64,000 bases of DNA from Gemmatimonadota bacterium (lineage in GTDB: Bacteria; Gemmatimonadota; Gemmatimonadetes; Gemmatimonadales; Gemmatimonadaceae): positions 16,248-80,247 of the forward strand of contig JACPFW010000001.1 in the NCBI GenBank assembly GCA_016182795.1, in the 5' to 3' direction. This document shows positions 26,058 to 33,517 of the stretch, in pieces (within the stretch, counting starts at the first letter, position 1; each line of letters begins with the position of its first letter). The position numbers were made by a program, and so were the translations under genes. The notes under the pieces are model-generated. The model searched no databases. It worked only from the letters and a program-made list of their open reading frames with translations, and was not told where the DNA came from.

Positions 26058-27139
26058 CGAGCCTCCCCGGACTGGCCCAGCGCGCGGCGGCTGCGGAACA
26101 CGAACGCCAGCACTTCGGCGACGGCCGCATAGAGTTCCGCCGGGATCACCGACCCGACGCGCGCCGAGGCCAGCAGGGCGCGCGCCAACGGCTTGTTCTG
26201 CACGATCGTGATGTGGTGCGACTCGGCAATGTCGCGAATCCGCTGAGCGATGAGGCGCTCGCCCATCGCCACAATCACCGGGGCTGGCGCCACGAGGGGA
26301 TCGTAGCGCAGCGCCACGGCCACGTGCGTCGGGTTGACGATCACCACGTCGGCCTTCGGCACATCCTGCATCATGCGGCGGCGCAGGCGGCTGCGGCCGA
26401 TGGCGCGAATGCGGGCCTTGAGCATTGGGTCGCCCTCCTGGCGCTTCATCTCCTCGCGCACCTCGGCCTTCGTCATCAGCATGCTCTGGCGGTGACGCCA
26501 CAGCTGCCAGCCGTAGTCGAGCGCGGCGAAGGCGAGATAGGCGATCCCTGTGCTGCGCAGCAGCGCCACGCCGGTTTGGTGCACCGAGTCGAGCAGCGCG
26601 ATCGGCGCACGCCCGGCGAGGGCGGCCAGCTCCGGCCAACGCGCGCCCACCACGCGCCACGTCACGCCGGCCACGATGGCGAGCTTGAAGAGCGATCGCA
26701 GCAGCTCGGCCAGTGTGCCGATGCCGACGACGCGCTTGAAGTTCGCCATCGGGTCGAGGCGGTTCCATTGCGGCGTCACCGGCTTCCAGGTCAGGACGCC
26801 CCGCGCCTGCACCGCGCTCACGACGAGGGCCCCGAGGGCCACCGACGCCGCGAGCACCGCCGCCACGCCCACGGCATTCCGTGCCGTCTGGGTGAGCAGC
26901 GTGAGCAGGGCGCCGCCCCCTTCGGCGGCGCCGTCGTAAGTGCGCAGCGCGCCGCGAAACGACGAGGCCAGCGCCGGGGCGCCGGTGGTCCCGAGCCGCT
27001 GCAGCATCACGGCGCCGCCGAGAAACAGCATGGCGGTGATGAGCTCCTGCGAGCGCGGCACACGCCCTTCCTGGCGCGCTTCGTCCCGCCGACGTTGGGT
27101 CGGTTCCTCGGTGCGTTCGAGGTCGGAGTCTTCGGCCAT
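26054..27139 (-). CDS. flhB: Export switch protein FlhB
   Basis: 361 residues. Standard N-terminus (ERTEEPTQRRRDEARQEG), four membrane segments, and the autocleavage site NPTH near 268 (VIVNPTHVAVALRYDP). Cleavage there switches export from rod/hook to filament substrates together with FliK. It is five bases from fliR. Confidence 0.96.
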   Translation of the reverse strand: MAEDSDLERTEEPTQRRRDEARQEGRVPRSQELITAMLFLGGAVMLQRLGTTGAPALASSFRGALRTYDGAAEGGGALLTLLTQTARNAVGVAAVLAASVALGALVVSAVQARGVLTWKPVTPQWNRLDPMANFKRVVGIGTLAELLRSLFKLAIVAGVTWRVVGARWPELAALAGRAPIALLDSVHQTGVALLRSTGIAYLAFAALDYGWQLWRHRQSMLMTKAEVREEMKRQEGDPMLKARIRAIGRSRLRRRMMQDVPKADVVIVNPTHVAVALRYDPLVAPAPVIVAMGERLIAQRIRDIAESHHITIVQNKPLARALLASARVGSVIPAELYAAVAEVLAFVFRSRRALGQSGEAR

Positions 27140-27143
27140 GACC

Positions 27144-27929
27144 TTACGGAGCGAGCAGCGGGCTGAGCACGCGGGCGACGAGTTCGTGGTACGGACCGCG
27201 CCAGTGGCTCGTGGTGTAGGTCATGCCGGCCACCGCGGCGCCAACGGCCAGCAGGCCCGTGCCGATCTGCACGGGGAAGGCGAGCGCGAAGGCGTTAAAC
27301 TGCGGCGACGCGCGAGTCAGCAGCGCGAGTGCCAGCGTGACCATGAGCGCCGCGGCGATAACCGGAGCCGCGAACTGCGCGCCAAGAACAAAGAGCGCGG
27401 CCGCCGCGTGCAGCGCCGCCGCGGCGCTGTCGGCCAGATGACCAGCCGTGCCGAGGGGCACCGTCGCGATCGAGTCGGCGAGCGCGTCGATCATTACGAC
27501 GTGCAGGTCGAGCGAGAGCAGCAGCGTCAGCGTCGTGAGCCGCAGCAGTGGCGTCACGACCAAGGTCGACACCCCCTGCAGTGGGTCGAGCAGGGCGGCG
27601 CCGCTGAGTCCCATCTGAATGGTCATCACGTCGCCGGCGATCTCGGCGGCGACCACCAGCATCGCGGCCCCCGCGCCAAGCAGGAGGCCAACGGCGGCTT
27701 CCGTCGCGAGGCCCGGTGCGGTGAGCGCCACCGGCGTGCGCATCGCCGCGGCCGCCGGGAGCAGCAGCAAGGTGAGCAGAAGGCCCACCGCCACCCGCAC
27801 GCGTCGCGGCACGACCATCACCGAAAACGCCGGCGCGACCAGCAACATCGCGGTCACGCGCGTGCCGAGCAGGACGGCACGCTCCGCGACGCCCGGAGCA
27901 AACAGGTCGATGCCGCCCGCCGCCATCAC
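27144..27929 (-). CDS. fliR: Flagellar export protein FliR
   Basis: 261 residues, six hydrophobic segments. The central motif AGDVMTIQMGLSGAALLDPL matches the FliR signature (...G..iG...g...dP). Its start overlaps the fliQ stop. It forms the export gate with FliP and FliQ. Confidence 0.94.
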   Translation of the reverse strand: MMAAGGIDLFAPGVAERAVLLGTRVTAMLLVAPAFSVMVVPRRVRVAVGLLLTLLLLPAAAAMRTPVALTAPGLATEAAVGLLLGAGAAMLVVAAEIAGDVMTIQMGLSGAALLDPLQGVSTLVVTPLLRLTTLTLLLSLDLHVVMIDALADSIATVPLGTAGHLADSAAAALHAAAALFVLGAQFAAPVIAAALMVTLALALLTRASPQFNAFALAFPVQIGTGLLAVGAAVAGMTYTTSHWRGPYHELVARVLSPLLAP

Positions 27930-28195
27930 GAGACCAGTCCGGGCAGACTGCGCAGCAGCTCGGTGGTGTACCGCACCGCGGTCTGCACAAGCCAGGGCAG
28001 GGCGAGCAGGGCCACGGCGCTCACGGCGACCAGCTTGGGGACGAAACTCAGCGTCGCTTCCTGGATCTGCGTCACCGCCTGCAGCACGCTGATGGCGATG
28101 CCGACGAGCAATGCCGCCGCCAGCATGGGCGCCGACAGCAGGAGCGCCATCGTCATTGCCTGCTGCGCCAGATTCACGACCGTGGCGTCCGACAT
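27926..28195 (-). CDS. fliQ: Flagellar export protein FliQ
   Basis: 89 residues with two membrane helices. AAALLVGIAISVLQAVTQIQ and TLSFVPKLVAV carry the family signature. The ATG at 28195 overlaps the preceding stop (TGATG); a longer reading adds non-homologous residues and is not used. Confidence 0.95.
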   Translation of the reverse strand: MSDATVVNLAQQAMTMALLLSAPMLAAALLVGIAISVLQAVTQIQEATLSFVPKLVAVSAVALLALPWLVQTAVRYTTELLRSLPGLVS

Positions 28196-29412
28196 CAGTG
28201 GAAGCTCCGGATCAGGCCCTGCACGACGAGGTTCCATCCGTCCACCAGCACGAAGAGCAGCAGCTTGAATGGCAAGGACACCATCGTCGGCGGAAGCATC
28301 ATCATCCCCATGGACATCAGCACTGACGCCACGACGATGTCGATGACGATGAAGGGCAGGAACAGCGCGAACCCCATCTGGAAGGCGATGCGCACCTCGC
28401 TGGTGACGAAGGCCGTCATGAGCACCGACAGCGGGATGTCATTCGGCGTCGCGACTGGTGGATGGTCGGCGAGGTTGAGGTACAGCTGGACGTCTGACGG
28501 GCGTGTTTCGCGGAGCATGAACGCGCGGAACGGCTGCGCGCCCAGCGAGAGCATCTGCGCCTGCTCGATGCGGCCGTCGAGCCACGGCGTGAGCGCGGTG
28601 CGATTGACCTCATTCAGCGTCGGCGCCATCACGAAGCCCGTGATCAGCAGCGCCATGGCGGTCACGACCTGCGGTGGCGGCACGTTCTGCGCGCCGATGG
28701 CTTGTCGCAGCAGCTGCAGCACGATCAGCACGCGGGTGAAGCCGGTCATCAACAGCACGAGCATCGGCAGCAGCGACAGCAGGCCGAGCATGACGACGAC
28801 ACCCACGGTGCCCGACAACCGCAGGCCGCCGGCGCCGCCGGCGCCGCCGCTGGCCACCGACAAGTCGATGCGCGGTGCGAGACGGCCGAGGGCGGTGTCG
28901 GCACGCGCGGCGGCACGGATGCGACGTCGCGTGGTCGCCGAACTGTCGGCCGGGCGTGCCATGGCCGGCGCGGCCGCGGAGTCGCGAACGCCGACTGAGG
29001 CCGAGGGGGCCGCCGCGCCCGCCGCCTGTGCCGCGGCTGGCTGCGCGGCGCCGAGGAGCGCCATGCCGAGCACGGCGGCGCCGAACGCGCGGCGAACGAT
29101 CTGCGCGATGGGGTGGAGTGGCGTCTCCGTTCGCTGCGTCGCCTCAACGGTCGGCGCGTCATCCAGCGGATCGAGTTCGGCGAGCGCGCGCACGCCACCC
29201 TCGCCCACCGACAGCGCGAGCAGGCGGTCCCCGATCTCGACGAGCACGATCCCCTGCCGCGGACCGAGCGCCAGCCGCCGCACGATGCGGAGCCCCGGCG
29301 CGCCGGGCGCGCCGCGCACGCCAGCCAGCCGACGGACCGCGGCCAGCGCAAGGACCACGAGCCCAACCACCAGCAGGGTGGCGCCGATGACGCCGCCGAA
29401 GGACGTGAACAT
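28195..29412 (-). CDS. fliP: FliO-FliP fusion protein
   Basis: 405 residues where FliP alone would be about 250. Residues 1-90 are FliO: one N-terminal membrane segment (VIGATLLVVGLVVLALAAV) and the cytoplasmic RIVRRLALGPRQGIVLVEIG core. Around 108-132 there is a signal-peptide-like stretch, FGAAVLGMALLGAAQPAAAQ, then a low-complexity linker. From about 200 it is FliP (SLLPMLVLLMTGFTRVLIVL, then NDIPLSVLMTAFVTSEVRIA). FliO is an assembly chaperone for the FliP ring, so the fusion makes functional sense. No good internal start codon or ribosome site for a separate FliP is visible. Processing at the internal signal sequence could release FliP. Confidence 0.9.
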   Translation of the reverse strand: MFTSFGGVIGATLLVVGLVVLALAAVRRLAGVRGAPGAPGLRIVRRLALGPRQGIVLVEIGDRLLALSVGEGGVRALAELDPLDDAPTVEATQRTETPLHPIAQIVRRAFGAAVLGMALLGAAQPAAAQAAGAAAPSASVGVRDSAAAPAMARPADSSATTRRRIRAAARADTALGRLAPRIDLSVASGGAGGAGGLRLSGTVGVVVMLGLLSLLPMLVLLMTGFTRVLIVLQLLRQAIGAQNVPPPQVVTAMALLITGFVMAPTLNEVNRTALTPWLDGRIEQAQMLSLGAQPFRAFMLRETRPSDVQLYLNLADHPPVATPNDIPLSVLMTAFVTSEVRIAFQMGFALFLPFIVIDIVVASVLMSMGMMMLPPTMVSLPFKLLLFVLVDGWNLVVQGLIRSFH

Positions 29413-29424
29413 CTCGCGCGCCGG

Positions 29425-29766
29425 CTATGCCGAGGGAACGAGCGATGGAAGGCGCGCGAGGAGGCGCGTGATCCGGATGCCGAAATGCTCGTTGATCACC
29501 ACCACTTCGCCCTCAGCGAACCGGCGGTCGCCAACAATGATGTCCACCGGCTCGCCGGCCATGCGCTCGAGCTGGATCACCGAGCCGCGGCCGAGCCGCA
29601 GGATGTCCTGAACCGTCATGCGCGTCTTCCCGAGCTCGATGGTCACCGGGATCGGCAGGTCGAGCAGCGTGTCGAGAGGCACTTCGGAACTGGCGCCCGA
29701 TCCCTGCGCGAACTCGGTCAGCGAGGGCGGGGCAGGCGGGGTCGCGGCGGTGTGCGGATCGGTCAT
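29425..29766 (-). CDS. fliN: Flagellar switch protein FliN
   Basis: 113 residues. SPOA domain: LLDLPIPVTIELGKTRMTVQ, DILRLGRGSVIQLERMAGEP and FAEGEVVVINEHFGIRITRL (each in order). The ATG at 29766 is chosen; the frame is open upstream inside fliM but offers no family residues. It builds the C-ring base with FliM and FliG. Confidence 0.95.
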   Translation of the reverse strand: MTDPHTAATPPAPPSLTEFAQGSGASSEVPLDTLLDLPIPVTIELGKTRMTVQDILRLGRGSVIQLERMAGEPVDIIVGDRRFAEGEVVVINEHFGIRITRLLARLPSLVPSA

Positions 29767-29782
29767 GTGAACACTCGGGTCA

Positions 29783-30784
29783 TCAGACGGGACCAGCAGA
29801 GATGGAGTCCGGGATGTCGGCTGGGTCGAGCAGGCGCACCGCCACCTGGCTGCGCACGCGCCCCGGGATGCCGCGGAAGCGCGGCTCGCCGGAGACGTAC
29901 ACGTCGAGCCCCGCGTGCGTCGGAATGCCGGTGGGCAGCACGCGCCCCTGCGCGGCCCGCAGGAGATCGGACATGCGGACATGCGCAGTCGGGAGCCGCA
30001 CTGCGACATCAATCGAGGTGTGGCGCAGCGAATCTTCGATCACCGTGCGATTGACGCGCCGTTCGTCGGGTGACAACGCGCGCTCCTTCACGCGCCCGTC
30101 GTCTCCGGAGGCGAAGAATCGGTCGAGCGAGAGGAACGGCAGGCACACCAGCAGCAGCGAGGACACGCCCTCGCAGGTGACCTCGAGCGTCGCCACCAGC
30201 ACCGGATCCTCGCGGTTGCCCAGCTGCAGCAGGTCGGGTGACGCCTCGAAGCTGGCGATCTCGCAGGGGAGGCGCACGTAGTCCTGCCAGACCTCGGTGA
30301 GCGTGCTGAGCGCGCGCTCGACGAACGTGCGAATGGCCAGCCGCTCAATGGGGGTGAGCGCCCGCGGCATGCTCACCGGCGATCCCGCACCGCCGAACAG
30401 CCGGTCGACGAGCAGGAAGGCGAGCGGATACCCAACGTCGAGCGCGCCGCGCTGGCCGTTGCCGTCGCGCACGTCGAACCCGAACGTGGCGCAGGGCATT
30501 GGGAGCGACAGGGTAAACTCGCCGAAGCTGTACGGCTCGACGCCCGCCAGTCGGATCTCCACCGGGTGCCGGACGCGTCCGACGAGCCACGCTTCCAGCG
30601 ACTTGGCGAAACGTTCGTAAATGCCTTCGAGGAGACGCAGCCGTTCCTTGGAGACGCGGCGGGGACGGCTGAAGTCGTAGAGCTGCGCGTCCACATTCGT
30701 CGACCCGCGAGTTGGCGTGCCGGCGCCGACGCCCCGCGAGAGCAGCAGATCAATGTCAGTCTGGGAAAGATTCTCGCCAACCAT
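29783..30784 (-). CDS. fliM: Flagellar switch protein FliM
   Basis: 333 residues. The N-terminal ENLSQTDIDLLLS is the CheY-P-binding helix, followed by a CheC-like middle domain and a C-terminal SPOA domain. It receives CheY-P from the chemotaxis system. It sits between fliL and fliN in the fliL operon. Confidence 0.95.
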   Translation of the reverse strand: MVGENLSQTDIDLLLSRGVGAGTPTRGSTNVDAQLYDFSRPRRVSKERLRLLEGIYERFAKSLEAWLVGRVRHPVEIRLAGVEPYSFGEFTLSLPMPCATFGFDVRDGNGQRGALDVGYPLAFLLVDRLFGGAGSPVSMPRALTPIERLAIRTFVERALSTLTEVWQDYVRLPCEIASFEASPDLLQLGNREDPVLVATLEVTCEGVSSLLLVCLPFLSLDRFFASGDDGRVKERALSPDERRVNRTVIEDSLRHTSIDVAVRLPTAHVRMSDLLRAAQGRVLPTGIPTHAGLDVYVSGEPRFRGIPGRVRSQVAVRLLDPADIPDSISAGPV

Positions 30785-30798
30785 GTCGCGGCCTCGCG

Positions 30799-31353
30799 TT
30801 ATTGGATGACGAACTGCGGGAAGTAGACGGCCGTCACGACGTGATCGCCGGAGAGCGAGTCAATCGCGGCCCGAATGCGGGTGCGCAGCACATCCCGCTG
30901 CGACATGTCGCTCAGCTCCTCCACGCGACGCGCACCGAGAATGCGGAGCACGATGTCGCGCACGGCCGCGTCCCTGGCCTTGAGCGTTGTGAGCGCCGCT
31001 TCGTCGTGGAGCTGCAGGGCGACCGAAATCAGCAGGAACCGCGACGCGCCGCTCTCGGCCGGATTGAGCACCATGTTGTCGAGCACGTGCATCGGTCCCG
31101 CCTGCGCGTCGCGCCGGTCGCCGGTTCCCGACGAGTCGGCGGCCGGGACCGCAGCCGGCTCGACCGTGCGGCGCGCGAGCATCGGCGCCCCAATCCACGC
31201 ACCCGTGCCGCCCCCAGCGGCGATGCCCATCGAGGCCGCGACCGCCATCGCGACCGCCCCGACACGGCGGCGCGGCGTCTCGGTGGATTCCGTGGACTCG
31301 GCGCCCCCGTCGAGTGGGGTGTCTTCGGTGGTCGGGAGCGGTTCGATAGACAT
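30799..31353 (-). CDS. fliL: Basal-body protein FliL
   Basis: 184 residues. Cytoplasmic N-terminus rich in Thr/Glu, one membrane segment starting after RRR at about 31, then the periplasmic stomatin-like domain (FLLISVALQLHDEAA, DIVLRILGARRVEELSD, VYFPQFVIQ). It surrounds the stator. It is the first gene of its operon, about 24 bases after a predicted sigma-54 start point. No clear Shine-Dalgarno is present. Confidence 0.93.
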   Translation of the reverse strand: MSIEPLPTTEDTPLDGGAESTESTETPRRRVGAVAMAVAASMGIAAGGGTGAWIGAPMLARRTVEPAAVPAADSSGTGDRRDAQAGPMHVLDNMVLNPAESGASRFLLISVALQLHDEAALTTLKARDAAVRDIVLRILGARRVEELSDMSQRDVLRTRIRAAIDSLSGDHVVTAVYFPQFVIQ

Positions 31354-31387
31354 GGTCAGGTGGCGGGCGGTGTTGTCCCGCTGACTG

Positions 31388-31403
31388 TGCACAAGGCATG
31401 CCA
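31388..31403 (-). promoter_or_regulatory. Probable sigma-54 promoter of the fliL operon
   Basis: Minus-strand TGGCATGCCTTGTGCA has the invariant GG and GC 10 bases apart. The -12 half is GTGC instead of TTGC, as at two other sites in this window. It lies between the flgE terminator and fliL. Confidence 0.7.
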
Positions 31404-31455
31404 CGCCGACATCTGCATTGCGGCGCCGTCTGCCTGGCGGCGTCGTGGCAACACG

Positions 31456-31479
31456 AAAGGGCCGGCGTCATGCCGGCCC
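31456..31479 (-). terminator. Intrinsic terminator after flgE
   Basis: GGGCCGGC, a 5-base loop, GCCGGCCC, then TTTCG on the minus strand. It lies 20 bases after the flgE stop and separates the flgB and fliL transcription units. Confidence 0.72.
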
Positions 31480-31499
31480 GATCCGTGGCGTGCGTCGCG

Positions 31500-32825
31500 C
31501 TACCGCTTCAGCGCCACCAACTCCTGCAGCATCTCGTCGCTGGTGGTGATCATCTTGCTGTTGGCCTGGAACCCGCGCTGGGCGACGATCATGGCGGTGA
31601 ACTCATTGGCCAGGTCCACATTCGACATCTCCAGCGCGCCGCTCGTGAGCGTGCTCTGGCTCCCCTCGAGCGCGTAGCCGAGCACCGCACCGCCCGAGTT
31701 GCCGGACTCCTGGTACATGTTGTCGCCAATGCGCAGCAGACCGGCCGGGTTGTTGAAGTCAGCCAGCACGATCTGCGCGAGCGGCACGTTCACGCCGTTC
31801 GTGAAGGATCCGCTCAGCAGGCCAGTCCGATCGATCGTGAAGTTCTGCAGCGTGCCCGACGTGTACCCGTTCTGGTCACGGAGCACGGCCGTGGTGGTCG
31901 ATGAGAACTGCGTGAGCCCGTCCACGTCGCTGCCGAAGTCCAGCGAGATGCTCAGGTCGCCGGCGCCGGGCGGCGAGAATGACACGGTCCCGGCAGTCGT
32001 TGCCGGATCAAGTGTGCCGTCTGACAGGAACGTGAGGGTTCCGCTGCCACTGATCGATCCGGCGGGCACGCCCGCGTCTTCAAGGCTCGACTCGTCCACT
32101 TGCCAGTCCCAGGTGTTGTCGCCGGTCTTGTACATCTGGATCTTGACGTCGTACTTCGTGCCGAGCGAGTCGAACACCGTCACGGACGTCTCCGCCCACG
32201 AGAGCTTGTTGGCCGACAAGGCCTGCGTGTCGGGTCCGAAGCCGCCCGTCAGCGGCCCCGCGCCGTCCGGATCAGCGATGTCGAAGGTGGGCACCGCGGC
32301 GTCAAGGTTGCCGCGCAGCTTCGCCGACGTCGTCTGCTTCGCCGCCGTCTTCTGGCCGAACGGCAGCTGGATATCCTCGATGCCGTTCTGAAAGACACCG
32401 TTCACGGCGCGTCGCCCCTGCACGATGAAGCCATTCGTGGGCGCGACGAGCTTGCCGTCGGCATCCACCTGGAAGTTGCCGGAGCGCGTGAAGTAGCTCT
32501 GGTTGCCCTTGCGCACGACGAAGTACGAATCGCCCTGGATCGCGACGTCGGTGTTGAGGCCCGTCGTCTCGAGGTTGCCCTGCGAGGCGATGGTGTCCAC
32601 CGAGCCGATCTGCATCCCGAGCCCCACCTGGATGGGGTTGATGCCGCCCTGGTTGCCCGGTGGACGGCTGGCGCCCTGCAGCAGCTGCGCGAAGCCTTCC
32701 TTGAACGTCACGCGTCCCGCCTTGAAGGCCACGGTGTTGACGTTCGAGATGTTGTTGCCGATCACGTCAAGCCGAGTCTGGTGATTGCGCAGACCGGACA
32801 CGCCGGCAAATAGCGAGCGAAGCAT
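31500..32825 (-). CDS. flgE: Flagellar hook protein FlgE
   Basis: 441 residues. N-terminal SLFAGVSGLRNHQTRLDVIG and NNISNVNTVAFKAGRVTFKE (signature), mid region DVAIQGDSYFVVRKGNQSYF, and C-terminal NVDLANEFTAMIVAQRGFQA with the NSKMITTSDEML ending. It builds the hook whose length FliK controls. Preceded by flgD with an 18-base gap. Confidence 0.96.
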   Translation of the reverse strand: MLRSLFAGVSGLRNHQTRLDVIGNNISNVNTVAFKAGRVTFKEGFAQLLQGASRPPGNQGGINPIQVGLGMQIGSVDTIASQGNLETTGLNTDVAIQGDSYFVVRKGNQSYFTRSGNFQVDADGKLVAPTNGFIVQGRRAVNGVFQNGIEDIQLPFGQKTAAKQTTSAKLRGNLDAAVPTFDIADPDGAGPLTGGFGPDTQALSANKLSWAETSVTVFDSLGTKYDVKIQMYKTGDNTWDWQVDESSLEDAGVPAGSISGSGTLTFLSDGTLDPATTAGTVSFSPPGAGDLSISLDFGSDVDGLTQFSSTTTAVLRDQNGYTSGTLQNFTIDRTGLLSGSFTNGVNVPLAQIVLADFNNPAGLLRIGDNMYQESGNSGGAVLGYALEGSQSTLTSGALEMSNVDLANEFTAMIVAQRGFQANSKMITTSDEMLQELVALKR

Positions 32826-32842
32826 CGAAAGCTCCCGACAGG

Positions 32843-33517
32843 TTAGGGACGGGCCGTCACGGACTGCACGGCAGAGAGGAGGTACGCGAGCGCGCCAGAG
32901 GTAATGACAATCGCGCCGTCGCGCACGCCGATGCCGTCGACGGCAACGGGCACGGATGCGGACGGATGGGTGACGGTGTCACCGGACGTCAAATCGAACT
33001 CGACGTGGTAGCGGCCGGCGGGGAGGCCGCTCGTGATCGCATCCAGCGCGACGCGCTGGGGGCCCGCCGTGACGCTGCCGACGTCCTGAGTGGCCATGGT
33101 CTTTCCCGCGTCATCGACCACGCGCAGCGTGAGCGATCCGCCGGTGCCGTCAATCGTGGCGGAGGCCCACGGCGTGGCGCCGTCGCCCACCGTGATACCA
33201 CTGTCCTGCACGATGGCCGTCTTGCCGATCATCGAAAGCGCCGATGAGCGGTCCATCGCCGCGATCAATCCCGACGAGTCACTCCCTTGCGTGCGCAGCA
33301 GGTCGCCGATGTTGATCAACTGCTCAAGCGAGGAGAATTGTGCCAATTGCGCGGCCATCGCCGTGCCATCGGCCGGGTTGAGCGGATCCTGATGGCGCAT
33401 CTGCGCCACCAGCAGTTTCATGAAGGCGCTCTTGTCGAGCGCGCCGCCGGCGACGGCGGCTGCCGTCGTCGTTGCACCGGCACTGCTCCCCTGTGGGGCT
33501 GAGACTGCCGAGATCAT
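32843..33517 (-). CDS. flgD: Hook-capping protein FlgD
   Basis: 224 residues. FMKLLVAQMRHQDPLNPADG and QLAQFSSLEQLINIGDLL (signature sequences) are followed by a C-terminal Ig/FlgD-Tudor-like part. Export substrate that caps the growing hook. The ATG overlaps the fliK stop. Confidence 0.95.
   Translation of the reverse strand: MISAVSAPQGSSAGATTTAAAVAGGALDKSAFMKLLVAQMRHQDPLNPADGTAMAAQLAQFSSLEQLINIGDLLRTQGSDSSGLIAAMDRSSALSMIGKTAIVQDSGITVGDGATPWASATIDGTGGSLTLRVVDDAGKTMATQDVGSVTAGPQRVALDAITSGLPAGRYHVEFDLTSGDTVTHPSASVPVAVDGIGVRDGAIVITSGALAYLLSAVQSVTARP

Noticed and set aside
26058-26768. N-terminal extension of flhA by about 237 residues
   Set aside because: It lies wholly inside flhB in another frame and has no membrane or family features; the GTG overlapping the flhB stop gives the canonical FlhA start.
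29020-29090. Separate internal start for FliP inside the fused gene
   Set aside because: No ATG/GTG with a ribosome-binding site precedes the internal signal-like segment; the frame is continuous, so a fusion is the simpler reading.
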